Assembly (NCBI GenBank): GCA_020832235.1
Contig: JAFIEZ010000006.1
Span: 186,001 to 250,000, forward strand
Origin: Bacteroidota bacterium
Lineage (GTDB): Bacteria; Bacteroidota; Rhodothermia; Balneolales; HLUCCA01
DNA length: 64,000 nucleotides
Direction: 5' to 3'
The position numbers were made by a program, and so were the translations under genes. Each line of letters starts with the position of its first letter. Within the stretch, counting starts at the first letter, position 1. Below the pieces are notes generated by a model. The model was given only the letters and a program-made list of their open reading frames with translations, did no database searches and was not told the DNA's origin. This document shows, piece after piece, positions 55,870 to 64,000 of the stretch.

Positions 55870-58461
55870 ATGATACGTTCACGCGGTTTAGCCACGACCC
55901 TTATTGCCATGGCAATGATGATGGTCTCTTATTCGTCAAATCTGGCCTATGCTCAGGCCAGCGCCTCCGTTCAATCTGCCGCCACCGTGCAGTCTGCCTC
56001 CTCTGTTCAGTCCCCCGCCGAGTTTCTGGGCTATGAACTGGGCGAGCGCTTCACGTTTCACCATCGGATGGTGGCCTATTTTGAGCATGTTGCCGCCAAC
56101 AGCGACTACATCACCCTCGAGCATTACGGCATGAGTATTGAAGGTCGACCCATGATGGTGGCCTATGTTTCCACTCCTGCCAACCTCAACCGACTCGAAG
56201 ACATCCGCGTGAATAATCTCCGCCGGGCCGGACTTGCCGAGGGATCGCCCGATGCCAACGACAAAACCGCCATTTTGTGGATGAGCTACAATATTCACGG
56301 GAACGAAGCGGCCAGTATTGAAGGTGCCATGCAGACCGTGTACGAGCTGGCAAATCCGGCCAACCGTGGTCCCAAGGCCTGGCTGGAAAACACGCTGGTG
56401 GTGATGGATCCGGCCCTGAATCCCGACGGCACCGATCGCTATGCTGTTTGGTTCAATCAGGTAGTGGGACGTCACTTCGATCCCCACCCGCTTTCGCGCG
56501 AGCACCGCGAGCCCTCGCCAAATGGTCGACTCAATCACTACCATTTCGACCTGAACCGTGACTGGGCCTGGCAGTCGCAGCACGAATCGCAGCTCCGCAA
56601 CGCCATTTATCAGCGATGGTTGCCCCACGTACACGCCGACTTCCATGAAATGGGCGGATACCGGTACTTCTTTGCTCCCGCCGCCAATCCGTTTCATACC
56701 AGCATAACCGACTGGCAGAAAGAATTTCAGACAACGATTGGCGAGAATCATGCTACGCATTTCGACGCCGTTAACCACCTGTACTTCACCGGCGAAATCT
56801 TCGACCTGTTTTATCCGAGCTATGGCGACACCTGGCCTACGTTTCAGGGCGCGATTGGCATGACCTACGAGCAGGGCGGCAGCTGGGGCGCAGGACTAGC
56901 CGTGACCACCCCTGAAGGCCACCTCCATACCCTTGAGCACCGTCTGGGCAACCAGCACCGTGCCGGGATGTCGACCGTAGAAGTCGTAGCCCGTCACCAC
57001 GAGCGCGTAGCAGCCGAATTTCAGCGCTATTTCGAAACCTCGCGAACCAATCCCCAGACCACGTACAAGACCTATATTCTGCGTCACGAAGGGAATCGCG
57101 ATAACATCCGGGCGTTGCTCCAGCTCCTCGAAGACCACCAGATTCAGTTCGGCACGGCACCGGCCCGCCGCAACCTGAGGGCGTTCAACTACCAGACCGG
57201 AGCCACCGAGCAGATCAGCACCTCCGGCGAGGACATCATCATCAGCATGTATCAGCCGAAGTCGGTACTGGCCAATGTACTGCTTGAACCCCGAACCACC
57301 ATTGTGGATTCGCTGACCTACGATATCACGGCATGGTCGCTGCCTTACGTTTACGGCGTGACAGCCTTTGCCACCACAGAGCGGTTGAATCCGCAAGGCG
57401 ATGCCATGGATGTGCTCAATATGATGCAGATTCAGGGTTTCCCGGATCCGGTGTATGCCTACATCTTCCCCTGGCAGAGCTTTGAAGATGCCCGTTTCCT
57501 GGCTCGTCTGCACAAAGAAGAGTTTCGGGTTCGCTTAACATCTGAGCCCATGCGCGTGGGATCCAGCGACGTACCCCGCGGGTCGATGGTGCTTACCCAG
57601 CATAATAACGATCATATTGAGGATTTCGACCAGAAGGTTCGCCGTTTGGCGGAGGAGTACGGTCGTTTGCCGATTGCTACCGGAACCGGATTGAATCCCG
57701 CGAGTATTGATGTGAGTTCGGAGAGTGTGGTGTTTGCCAAGCCTCCCCGGGTACTGACCTTCGCAGGCGACGGTGTTAACGGCATGAGTATGGGCGAAGT
57801 CTGGCACTTTTTCGACTGGCAGCTGGAGTATCCGTTGACGATTGTAGATATGAGTCGGGCCGGTGAGGTGAATTTCTTTGATTTTGATGTGATTGTGTTG
57901 CCGTCTGGTCGCTATAACGGGTTGTTTAGCGGGGCGACGGGTGACAGGATGGCGGATTGGTTGTCTCGTGGAGGACGCCTTGTGGCCATGGAGGGTGTGG
58001 TGAGTCAGGTGGGGGCGTTGCGCGGGGTGGATGCGCCCGTGGCGAAGTCCGGCAGCGATGATGAGGCTGTGACCCCCATGGAAGACCGCCTCCGTGTATT
58101 TGGCGAGCGCCGTCGCGAGGCGATGAGCGGTTCGCTGGCAGGAGGTATATTCCGTACCCACATCGATGTGACCCATCCCCTGGGCTTCGGTATGCCCGAG
58201 ACCTACTTCTCGCTGAAGCGCCGAACCGATGCGTTTGAGTACCTGAACCGAGGCTGGAATGTAGGACATATTCCGGCGGATGGATTCACGAGCGGGTTTG
58301 TGGGCTATCGCGTGAAACCTGTGGTGGAAGAGTCGCTCAACTTCGGGGTGATCAATGTGGGTCGCGGACAGGTGATTCTGATGGTTGACAATCCGTTGTT
58401 CCGGGGATTCTGGTACAGCGGCAGGTTGCTGTTCAGTAACGCCGTGCTGCAGAATATGTAG
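55870..58461 (+). CDS. Secreted M14 zinc carboxypeptidase
   Basis: An 863-residue secreted peptidase with a signal peptide (cleavage near AYAQA), then a Val-Gln-Ser repeat linker (residues 31-48). The zinc site is H143-x-x-E146 (HGNE) with a later His in HVHADFHEMGG (His259), Arg in LNRDW, and the catalytic Glu in YEQGG near 313. About 450 C-terminal residues after the peptidase domain have no domain I can name. Such proteins occur widely in Bacteroidota and Gemmatimonadota and probably trim peptides after the subtilase. Confidence 0.9.
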   Translation: MIRSRGLATTLIAMAMMMVSYSSNLAYAQASASVQSAATVQSASSVQSPAEFLGYELGERFTFHHRMVAYFEHVAANSDYITLEHYGMSIEGRPMMVAYVSTPANLNRLEDIRVNNLRRAGLAEGSPDANDKTAILWMSYNIHGNEAASIEGAMQTVYELANPANRGPKAWLENTLVVMDPALNPDGTDRYAVWFNQVVGRHFDPHPLSREHREPSPNGRLNHYHFDLNRDWAWQSQHESQLRNAIYQRWLPHVHADFHEMGGYRYFFAPAANPFHTSITDWQKEFQTTIGENHATHFDAVNHLYFTGEIFDLFYPSYGDTWPTFQGAIGMTYEQGGSWGAGLAVTTPEGHLHTLEHRLGNQHRAGMSTVEVVARHHERVAAEFQRYFETSRTNPQTTYKTYILRHEGNRDNIRALLQLLEDHQIQFGTAPARRNLRAFNYQTGATEQISTSGEDIIISMYQPKSVLANVLLEPRTTIVDSLTYDITAWSLPYVYGVTAFATTERLNPQGDAMDVLNMMQIQGFPDPVYAYIFPWQSFEDARFLARLHKEEFRVRLTSEPMRVGSSDVPRGSMVLTQHNNDHIEDFDQKVRRLAEEYGRLPIATGTGLNPASIDVSSESVVFAKPPRVLTFAGDGVNGMSMGEVWHFFDWQLEYPLTIVDMSRAGEVNFFDFDVIVLPSGRYNGLFSGATGDRMADWLSRGGRLVAMEGVVSQVGALRGVDAPVAKSGSDDEAVTPMEDRLRVFGERRREAMSGSLAGGIFRTHIDVTHPLGFGMPETYFSLKRRTDAFEYLNRGWNVGHIPADGFTSGFVGYRVKPVVEESLNFGVINVGRGQVILMVDNPLFRGFWYSGRLLFSNAVLQNM

Positions 58462-58472
58462 AATGTAGCGTA

Positions 58473-58505
58473 TGCCGGGTACTGGCAAGTTGCTACTACC
58501 CGGCA
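58473..58505 (+). other. Stem-loop after the M14 peptidase gene
   Basis: TGCCGGGTA (58473-58481) pairs with TACCCGGCA (58497-58505) across 15 bases. There is no adjoining T run, so it is a stem-loop rather than a classical terminator. Confidence 0.5.
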
Positions 58506-58602
58506 GCAATTCGCCATTTTATGGTAGGTGGCCCCAAAAAGCTAAACTATTCTTGTGCCAAGCGGACTACTACACACTCGTACGGTCTTCAAACCACCGA
58601 GA

Positions 58603-59829
58603 TCAATACAGAAAACCCAGAAGCCACAGTGGGATGACATTACCATAACCATGTTCAATGCCATCACGAATAACTAAACTATGATCCACTTCCGACAACT
58701 GTTTCCCTGATTTGCCTGCACCGCCCACCTCCACCGTCCAGTGTTCGTTTACAAGGACATCCCCAGCTTTAGGATATCGTAACTGGAGGCCTGCACCGGC
58801 AAGTTGAGAAATTGCCCAGGTTTCCCGGAGGTTACCGGTGTCGGGATTCCCCTCTCCAAGCAGATGGATGAGGTTGGTGTTGTGGAGGTAGAGCTTATCG
58901 GGTTTATTCAGGAAGCTCAGGCCTCGGGTATTGGCGTGCAACGAGCGCAGTAGTTGTGCCCGTTCAAGAATGTGCAACAATTCCAGTAGTCTTGACCGAC
59001 TAACATCCAACATTCGGGCCAGTTTGGCGATGTTGGGTGTAAATGGAACCGATTTCGAAATTACACTGAGTAGTTTTTTGAGCTGCATTCTTGTTGACAG
59101 GGTTACAGGTATAACGTCAGGCAGATCATAATCGATGAGAAGGTTGATGAGTTGATTAAGTCGCCGGGGGTAGTCAAGCTCACCCTCCATGAAAAAAGGA
59201 TAGGCACCGATTTGGTGATACTCTTTAAGCTTTGCAAGTGGATACGATATATGGGCAACCAGATCATGGCTCAGTGAGGCGTGTTGAACGATGAGGTCAT
59301 CCCATGATATGGGCGATAGATTTAAACCGTATTTGAGGTTTAAAAATTCACGTAGTGAAAGTTCGTGTAATTGATAATTCAAAACCCTTCTACCCAGATC
59401 GGGTAGCGCATCTTGTAGAGCGAGCATGGATGACCCAGACAGAACAATGTTAAGATCGGGGTTGAAATCGTATATGTTTTTAACAGCTTGTTGCCAGTCA
59501 GGGTATTTGTGAACTTCATCGATAAATAGGGATTTACCGCCGAATCTGACAAAATTCGTGGCCGTTTCTATGAGGGAATGCTCTCTGAAATATAGGTCGT
59601 CAAGGCTGACATACAAGGATTGATCGACCGGCAAGGAGGCATGTACTATGCGTTGGAGCATTAAGGTTGATTTACCCGTTCCACGGGCGCCTTGAATGCT
59701 GATTGCCCGGGCCTCCCAGTTCACGCTATTGTATAAACCCCGGATAAACTCCGTGTTGACGGTTGTTAAAAGACGTCGGTATTTGTCGACCAATTCATCC
59801 ATATCGTAGTAGTGTTTGTTCGGGTGCAC
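58603..59829 (-). CDS. AAA ATPase of the DUF4143 (AAA_14) type
   Basis: A 408-residue ATPase. Walker A is GARGTGKST near residue 50 and Walker B is SLFIDEVH near 100. Then come the sensor-like LSGSSML and an NYQLHELSLREFLNL segment typical of the family. The C-terminal half is the DUF4143 region with a restriction-endonuclease-like fold. These ATPases are common, often mobile, and have no settled function. Three spaced palindromes lie 70-155 bases upstream and are probably its operators. The gene is flanked by unrelated genes. Confidence 0.88.
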   Translation of the reverse strand: MHPNKHYYDMDELVDKYRRLLTTVNTEFIRGLYNSVNWEARAISIQGARGTGKSTLMLQRIVHASLPVDQSLYVSLDDLYFREHSLIETATNFVRFGGKSLFIDEVHKYPDWQQAVKNIYDFNPDLNIVLSGSSMLALQDALPDLGRRVLNYQLHELSLREFLNLKYGLNLSPISWDDLIVQHASLSHDLVAHISYPLAKLKEYHQIGAYPFFMEGELDYPRRLNQLINLLIDYDLPDVIPVTLSTRMQLKKLLSVISKSVPFTPNIAKLARMLDVSRSRLLELLHILERAQLLRSLHANTRGLSFLNKPDKLYLHNTNLIHLLGEGNPDTGNLRETWAISQLAGAGLQLRYPKAGDVLVNEHWTVEVGGAGKSGKQLSEVDHSLVIRDGIEHGYGNVIPLWLLGFLY

Positions 59830-60099
59830 ACATTTGAGGGAGCTGCTTTCGTGAAATCTGAATGGTTTCAGTCAACGATGCAGGGTGTTGATTAAGATGT
59901 GTATTATATATAATACGATTATTTGAATAAAGTGTACTATATAAAATACGAATTACGCATTAATATGTACTATGTAGAAAACGATAGGGTATGTATCAGG
60001 TCGCCTGGCAAATGGCGTTTGCTACGCTCGTTCGTTATGGCGTTGGTTATCCGCGAGCTTCGTAGTAGTGTTCACCGTAAGCAGACGTACTGGCCTTGG
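59830..60099. other. Regulatory region upstream of the AAA ATPase gene
   Basis: An AT-rich segment with the three palindromic repeats. The rest of the region contains imperfect copies of a GCTACGCT-GTT-type word also found in the 3' end of the FAD dehydrogenase gene. The plus strand is open for 115 codons, but the composition is not coding. Confidence 0.6.
59900..59984. repeat. Three palindromic sites spaced exactly 33 bp
   Basis: Sites begin at 59900, 59933 and 59966, consensus TGTAYTATRTAnAAWACGA. The first contains the perfect palindrome GTATTATATATAATAC; the others are degenerate. The spacing of 33 bp equals about three helical turns, so the sites face the same side of the DNA. Confidence 0.75.
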
Positions 60100-61671
60100 C
60101 TACGCTTGTTCTTTGTTAGCAAGCGCAATGGCATTCGCTATCCGCTCCCCGTCCAGCGCGGCCGAAACGATGCCCCCGGCGTAGCCCGCGCCCTCTCCGC
60201 AAGGATACAGTCCGCTAATCTGCACATGCTGCAGGCTCTCGGGGTCACGCGGAATCCGCACCGGCGATGAAGTCCGCGATTCCGGCGCATGAACCACGCC
60301 TTCATTCGACACAAATCCCTTCATCGACTTCCCGAACTGCCGGAATCCGCCCTGCAACGCCCGATGGATGAAGTCCGGCAATACCTCGCCCAGCTCCACC
60401 GGCGTAATTCCCGGCGCATAGGAGGTTTTCGGCAACGATGTCGACACTTTCCCGTTCAGAAAATCACTAAGTCGCTGCGCCGGAGCCGTCTGCGTTTGGC
60501 CACCCATCTCCCAGGCCCGCTGCTCCACCGCCTTCTGAAAATACATCGCCGCCAGTGGACCATGCTGCGCATACGCCTTGAAATCCTCGGGACGCAGCTC
60601 CACAACAATACCCGAATTCGCCGTTGATCGTGCCCTCCTCGACGACGACCATCCGTTCGTCACCACCTCGCCCGGACTCGTAGCACACGGGGCAATCACC
60701 CCGCCCGGACACATACAAAAACTGTACACGCCCCGTCCGCCCACCTGTTTCACAATGCTGTAAGCGGATGCCGGCAGGTACGGACCCCGCCCGCTAATGC
60801 CGCACGAGTACTGAATCTGGTCGATCAGCGCCTGAGGATGCTCCACCCGCACCCCGATGGCCAGGGGTTTCAGCTCGATGTGAATCTGCTGTCGATGCAG
60901 CTGTTCGAAGATGTCCCGCGCCGAATGTCCGGTCGCCAGAATCACCTGATTGCTCCGGTGGATGCCGCCATCCTGCACGCGCACGCCCTTAATCGCGCTC
61001 CCTTCCACCAGAAACTCCGTCACTCTCGTGTTGAAATGCACCTCCCCGCCGTGGGCAAGAATACATTCGCGCATATTCGCGATGATGCCGGGCAACTTGT
61101 TCGTGCCGATATGTGGATGCGCCTCCACCAGAATGTCGTTCACGGCCCCGAAACCCACCAGCAGCTCGAGAATGCGCTGCACATTACCCCGTTTGGTAGC
61201 CCGGGTGTACAGTTTCCCGTCGGAGTAGGTACCCGCGCCGCCCTCGCCGAAGCAGTAATTCGAGTCCTCGTTCACGATGTGGTTCACGTTGATGGCTTTC
61301 AGGTCCTGAATGCGAGCCTTTACATCCTTGCCCCGCTCCAGAATCACGGGTTTGAGTCCGAGCTCGAGCACGCGCAACGCCGCGAAGAGTCCGGCCGGAC
61401 CGGCGCCGATAATGAGCACCTCCGGCTTGCCGGTAACGTTTGGGTAGTCGGGCAATTGAACCGATTGGGGCGCATAGGCTTCGTTCACATACACATCCAC
61501 CTTCAGATTAACGCGCACCTGGCGGCCCCGGGCATCGATCGAGCGACGAAGCACCTCCACATGGGTGATTTCATCGGGCGGGATGTTGCCTTTGCGGGCC
61601 ACGGCTTCGCGCAGCAGATCGGGTTCGCCGGCGGTTTCGGGAGATACTACAAGTTGGAGGGTTTCAGGCAT
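60100..61671 (-). CDS. FAD-dependent dehydrogenase (COG2509 type)
   Basis: A 523-residue flavoprotein with the dinucleotide-binding motif IIGAGPAGLFAA near residue 87, an ATGHSARD segment near 250, and a C-terminal GEGAGYAGGIVSAA loop typical of this uncharacterised group. It keeps the conserved Cys-rich NYCFGEGGAGTYSDGK and CMCPGG motifs. The function is unknown; the family is related to aminoacetone/geranylgeranyl reductase-like oxidoreductases. The ATG at 61671 (MPETLQ) is preferred to the extended start at 61725. The gene is rich in G and C at wobble positions compared with its neighbours. A 7-bp repeat lies upstream. Confidence 0.9.
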   Translation of the reverse strand: MPETLQLVVSPETAGEPDLLREAVARKGNIPPDEITHVEVLRRSIDARGRQVRVNLKVDVYVNEAYAPQSVQLPDYPNVTGKPEVLIIGAGPAGLFAALRVLELGLKPVILERGKDVKARIQDLKAINVNHIVNEDSNYCFGEGGAGTYSDGKLYTRATKRGNVQRILELLVGFGAVNDILVEAHPHIGTNKLPGIIANMRECILAHGGEVHFNTRVTEFLVEGSAIKGVRVQDGGIHRSNQVILATGHSARDIFEQLHRQQIHIELKPLAIGVRVEHPQALIDQIQYSCGISGRGPYLPASAYSIVKQVGGRGVYSFCMCPGGVIAPCATSPGEVVTNGWSSSRRARSTANSGIVVELRPEDFKAYAQHGPLAAMYFQKAVEQRAWEMGGQTQTAPAQRLSDFLNGKVSTSLPKTSYAPGITPVELGEVLPDFIHRALQGGFRQFGKSMKGFVSNEGVVHAPESRTSSPVRIPRDPESLQHVQISGLYPCGEGAGYAGGIVSAALDGERIANAIALANKEQA

Positions 61672-61732
61672 GAAAAAAATGGTAATGCGCGGATGCAGAC
61701 CCATGAACAAAAGCGCATGCGCCAACAGTCAC

Positions 61733-61760
61733 CGGTAATCGGTAATCGGTAATCGGTAAT
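61733..61760. repeat. 7-bp tandem repeat CGGTAAT, four units
   Basis: Four perfect copies of CGGTAAT in direct succession, 62 bases upstream of the dehydrogenase start and on the side of its promoter. Confidence 0.9.
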
Positions 61761-61852
61761 CAAATAGGTTCTAAAATTACGACACTTTTCGCGTTAAGAT
61801 GGAAAGAATTGAGAGATTGTCCATTGTGCATGATTCCAGGAAACGTTTTCAT

Positions 61853-61895
61853 CTATTCGTGATGTGCTATCATTGCAAGCAATGACATCGAATAG
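61853..61895 (+). promoter_or_regulatory. Nested inverted repeat, candidate FitA operator
   Basis: Outer arms CTATTCG (61853-61859) and CGAATAG (61889-61895), inner arms TCATTGC and GCAATGA around two bases (61870-61885). The left part includes TGCTATCA (61865-61872), which matches my memory of the FitA half-site. It ends 27 bases before the antitoxin start, as expected for autoregulation. Confidence 0.65.
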
Positions 61896-61922
61896 TAAAT
61901 TGCAAAGAAAAGATGATAAACC

Positions 61923-62159
61923 ATGGCAAGTATTATGATTCGCAATCTGGATGAAGACGTAAAGCTTCGGCTTAAAGTTCAGGCTGCGCAAAATAACCGA
62001 TCAATGGAAGAAGAGGTGCGCGTAATTCTCAGAAATTCTGTTCGCGCGAATCAGGAGCGAGTACCCAGTTTAGTGGATATTGCCAGGGATGCCGTCGAGC
62101 CCTATGGCGGTTTTGAAATGAAACTCCCCAAACGCGACAACATCCGTTCGGCATTCTGA
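61923..62159 (+). CDS. FitA/VapB-type ribbon-helix-helix antitoxin
   Basis: A 78-residue protein starting MASIMIRNLDEDVKLRLK, a typical ribbon-helix-helix DNA-binding domain, followed by an Arg-rich helix (MEEEVRVILRNS) and a toxin-binding tail. It normally neutralises a PIN-domain toxin (FitB/VapC) and represses its own promoter. The expected toxin gene follows by about 10 bases but is broken. The antitoxin itself looks intact. Confidence 0.9.
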   Translation: MASIMIRNLDEDVKLRLKVQAAQNNRSMEEEVRVILRNSVRANQERVPSLVDIARDAVEPYGGFEMKLPKRDNIRSAF

Positions 62160-62169
62160 CAACTGGCCT

Positions 62170-62338
62170 ATGTATATTCTCGATACCCATATTGTGTCGG
62201 AACTTGTCCGTCCAACACCCAATGGCTGATGCCCAGATTGCCGCTATTTGTCGTGAATACCGCTATACGCTGGTTACACGGAACGTATCCGACTTGAGCC
62301 ATTGCGAAATTGAGCTGGTTAATCCGTTCAGGTTATGA
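62170..62338 (+). pseudogene. Disrupted FitB/VapC PIN-domain toxin
   Basis: The first 19 codons (MYILDTHIVSELVRPTPNG) match the start of FitB toxins, including the catalytic Asp5. They end at a TGA at 62227. A second frame, from 62222 to 62338, encodes ADAQIAAICREYRYTLVTRNVSDL and an NPF ending, which is the C terminus of the same family. The middle part, about 75-80 residues, is missing and the two ends are out of frame. So the toxin suffered an internal deletion and is inactive. Confidence 0.85.
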
Positions 62339-62420
62339 TTGATATAATATCGATTTACGAAAAGTGATGAATATTAGCGATATTGATTTGCAAGCAAAAT
62401 CTAATCGCTTTGAATAAATA

Positions 62421-63962
62421 ATGGTAAAAAGTAATCACTTTGAAGAAATTGTAACCGTTTTCCGGAATTACAACCTGCCGGAAAACGATATGAAACTGGC
62501 CGGGTATAGTGCCTTGATCCACAGGTACGAGCTGGACGTTCCTTTACCAGACGTAATTGCTGCAATAAGTGATAAACACAGAAATTATTCCGATGGCAAA
62601 TGGCGTGTTTTCAAAACAGTACAACAGCCACCTCCGACACTGTTAGGTCAACTTACGTTTGCATTCAGGTACGAAGGGGTTGACCTGCTTATTCTTAAAA
62701 AACTTTTTGAGACGCTTCACAAAAGTGAAATTGAAAGTATAATTAAAGATCAGCCTACCGGTCGGTACAGTCGCAGAATTTGGTTTCTTTATGAGTGGTT
62801 ATTGGATGAAGTGCTTGATACAGAAGACGCAGCGTCTGGAAATTATGTTGAAGCACTTGATCCGGATTTGCAATACCCTGGACCCAAGCGCCGGTCACAA
62901 CGTCATCGTGTATGGAACAATTTGCCCGGAAACAGAGATTTTTGTCCGCTGGTACGACGCACAGTCAAGCTGGAGGCCTTGCGTGGTGCTAACCTAAAAA
63001 AGGACATTGCTGAGACCATTGGCAACGTGCATCCCGACCTTCTGGCTCGAGCATCTTCATTTTTGTTGCTTAAAGATTCCAAGGCATCCTACGCCATTGA
63101 AGGCGAAACACCACCAGAAAACCGTGTACAGCGCTGGGGTAACGCCATCGCTCAAGCCGGTCAAAAAGAGCTCAGTGAGCATGAACTGCTGCGATTACAG
63201 GAACTGGTTATTGAAGACCGTCGATTTGTTGAAATGGGGTGGCGAACACAAGGTGGGTTTGTGGGTGTTCACAACAGGGTTGATGGCAAGCCAATTCCCG
63301 ACCACATATCGGCCAGGTGGCAGGATGTTCCACAGCTTGTTAATGGCCTGTTATTGGCTACAGAAACACTGATCAACACCGAGTATGATGCCGTTCTAGC
63401 ATCAGCTTGCATTGCCTTTGGCTTTGTATTCATCCATCCCTTTGAAGACGGTAATGGTCGAGTACACCGGTATCTGTTTCACCATGTACTGGCTCGCAAA
63501 GAATTTGCTCCGCCCGGACTGGTTTTTCCGGTTTCTGCCGTAATACTGGATCGAATCAACGACTATCGAAAGGTGCTGGAATCGTTTTCGAAACCTCGCC
63601 TCGATTTCATCCGATGGAAATCAACTCCCGACGGTAATGTTGACGTATTAAACGATACCATCGACATTTACCGTTATTTTGATGCAACCACACAAGCGGA
63701 GTTTCTATATGAGTGCGTACAGGAAACGGTCCTTAAAACGCTACCTGATGAAGTACAATATTTACAGGCTCACGATGAAATGAGGAGCTACCTGCAGCAC
63801 CACTTTGATATGCCCGATAAGATGATGGAGAACCTGATTGGTTTTTTACGTCAGCATGGCGGAGAATTGTCGAAGCGGGCTTTAAACAAAGAGTTTAAAA
63901 TGCTGACAGCTGATGAGGTGAGGCTACTTGAGCAGAAATATCAAGATATTTTTATGGTTTAA
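62421..63962 (+). CDS. Fic-family AMP-transferase, class II
   Basis: A 513-residue Fic protein expected to transfer AMP, or another nucleotide part, to a target hydroxyl. The catalytic loop is HPFEDGNGRVHR with His339. An inhibitory motif of the form (S/T)xxxE(G/N) is present as Ser223-Tyr-Ala-Ile-Glu227-Gly, placed before the Fic core as in class II proteins. The N-terminal 200 residues resemble a DUF4172-like or Fic_N region. A winged-helix-like C terminus follows. A 7-bp inverted repeat (62346-62352 and 62378-62384) lies just upstream. The gene ends at the edge of the window. Confidence 0.92.
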   Translation: MVKSNHFEEIVTVFRNYNLPENDMKLAGYSALIHRYELDVPLPDVIAAISDKHRNYSDGKWRVFKTVQQPPPTLLGQLTFAFRYEGVDLLILKKLFETLHKSEIESIIKDQPTGRYSRRIWFLYEWLLDEVLDTEDAASGNYVEALDPDLQYPGPKRRSQRHRVWNNLPGNRDFCPLVRRTVKLEALRGANLKKDIAETIGNVHPDLLARASSFLLLKDSKASYAIEGETPPENRVQRWGNAIAQAGQKELSEHELLRLQELVIEDRRFVEMGWRTQGGFVGVHNRVDGKPIPDHISARWQDVPQLVNGLLLATETLINTEYDAVLASACIAFGFVFIHPFEDGNGRVHRYLFHHVLARKEFAPPGLVFPVSAVILDRINDYRKVLESFSKPRLDFIRWKSTPDGNVDVLNDTIDIYRYFDATTQAEFLYECVQETVLKTLPDEVQYLQAHDEMRSYLQHHFDMPDKMMENLIGFLRQHGGELSKRALNKEFKMLTADEVRLLEQKYQDIFMV

Positions 63963-64000
63963 TAGATTTGCCTTTTTGGGAGTGGTTACCTGAAGCGCCT

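Noticed and set aside
55936..58509. Long minus-strand open frames inside the M14 peptidase gene
   Set aside because: They are shadows of GC-rich codons; the plus strand has a signal peptide and full zinc motifs.
59900..59984. Possible CRISPR array from the 33-bp spaced repeats
   Set aside because: Only three degenerate palindromic copies with 14-base gaps and no cas genes; fits operator sites better.
60015..60150. Partial duplication of the dehydrogenase 3' end
   Set aside because: Similarity is limited to short GCTACGCT-like words with many differences, too weak to call a duplication.
59923..60270. Plus-strand open frame of 115 residues upstream of the dehydrogenase end
   Set aside because: It runs across the palindromic repeats and antisense to the dehydrogenase gene, and its composition is not protein-like.

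Overview
The window looks like chromosomal DNA from a marine or saline member of the Balneolota/Rhodothermota (Bacteroidota group). The evidence is a SusC/SusD outer-membrane uptake pair, a secreted subtilase with a type IX-like C-terminal sorting domain containing FPNPFNP, many lipoproteins, poor use of Shine-Dalgarno sites, two good matches to the Bacteroidota -33/-7 promoter (TTTG, about 20 bases, TAnnTTTC/G), and a sodium-pump-type rhodopsin. The phylum is inferred from gene content; I cannot name the species.

Layout. 1-9.8 kb: the end of an MCE (MlaD-type) lipid-transfer protein, a PpiD/SurA-like periplasmic foldase, riboflavin genes ribD-ribE, and on the minus strand a proteostasis cluster tRNA-Leu, tig, clpP, clpX followed by a sensor kinase. 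9.9-18.9 kb: cutA, a lipid kinase, a CPBP protease, a SRAP-family protein that has lost its catalytic residues, an MBL-fold hydrolase, a DUF349 coiled coil, an SDR, an MscS channel, an RluA pseudouridine synthase and a TPR protein. 18.9-24.3 kb: a 1650-residue secreted PKD-repeat protein with a small unknown neighbour. 24.4-29.2 kb: a DEAD-box helicase and a seven-helix sensor kinase fused to a receiver and a class III adenylyl cyclase. 29.3-32 kb: a fasciclin protein, a small coiled-coil protein, the Na+ rhodopsin and an unknown two-helix membrane protein.

32-41 kb: a gene-poor stretch, a SulP transporter, a rhodanese lipoprotein, a PBP4-type carboxypeptidase with an ABC ATPase and permease behind it, and a class A beta-lactamase-like lipoprotein. 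41-50.2 kb: susD and susC, a divergent D-aminoacylase-like lipoprotein lacking the usual HxH metal motif, a GNAT-nitrilase fusion and an acyl-CoA thioesterase. 50.5-58.5 kb: the sorted subtilase, a Ppx/GppA-HD phosphatase and an M14 carboxypeptidase. With SusCD and the amidohydrolase this suggests growth on proteins and peptides. 58.6-64 kb: a more accessory end with an AAA ATPase, an FAD dehydrogenase, a FitA antitoxin whose FitB toxin has been disrupted, and a Fic protein.

The most distinctive features are (i) the rhodopsin with its unknown small membrane neighbour, (ii) the SRAP protein lacking three catalytic residues, (iii) the single-polypeptide phosphorelay-cyclase, (iv) the broken toxin-antitoxin locus with its operator, and (v) at least eight unrelated short tandem-repeat arrays between genes, several overlapping stop codons or promoters, with periods from 7 to 66 bp. 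No IS element, CRISPR array, rRNA or phage was found.
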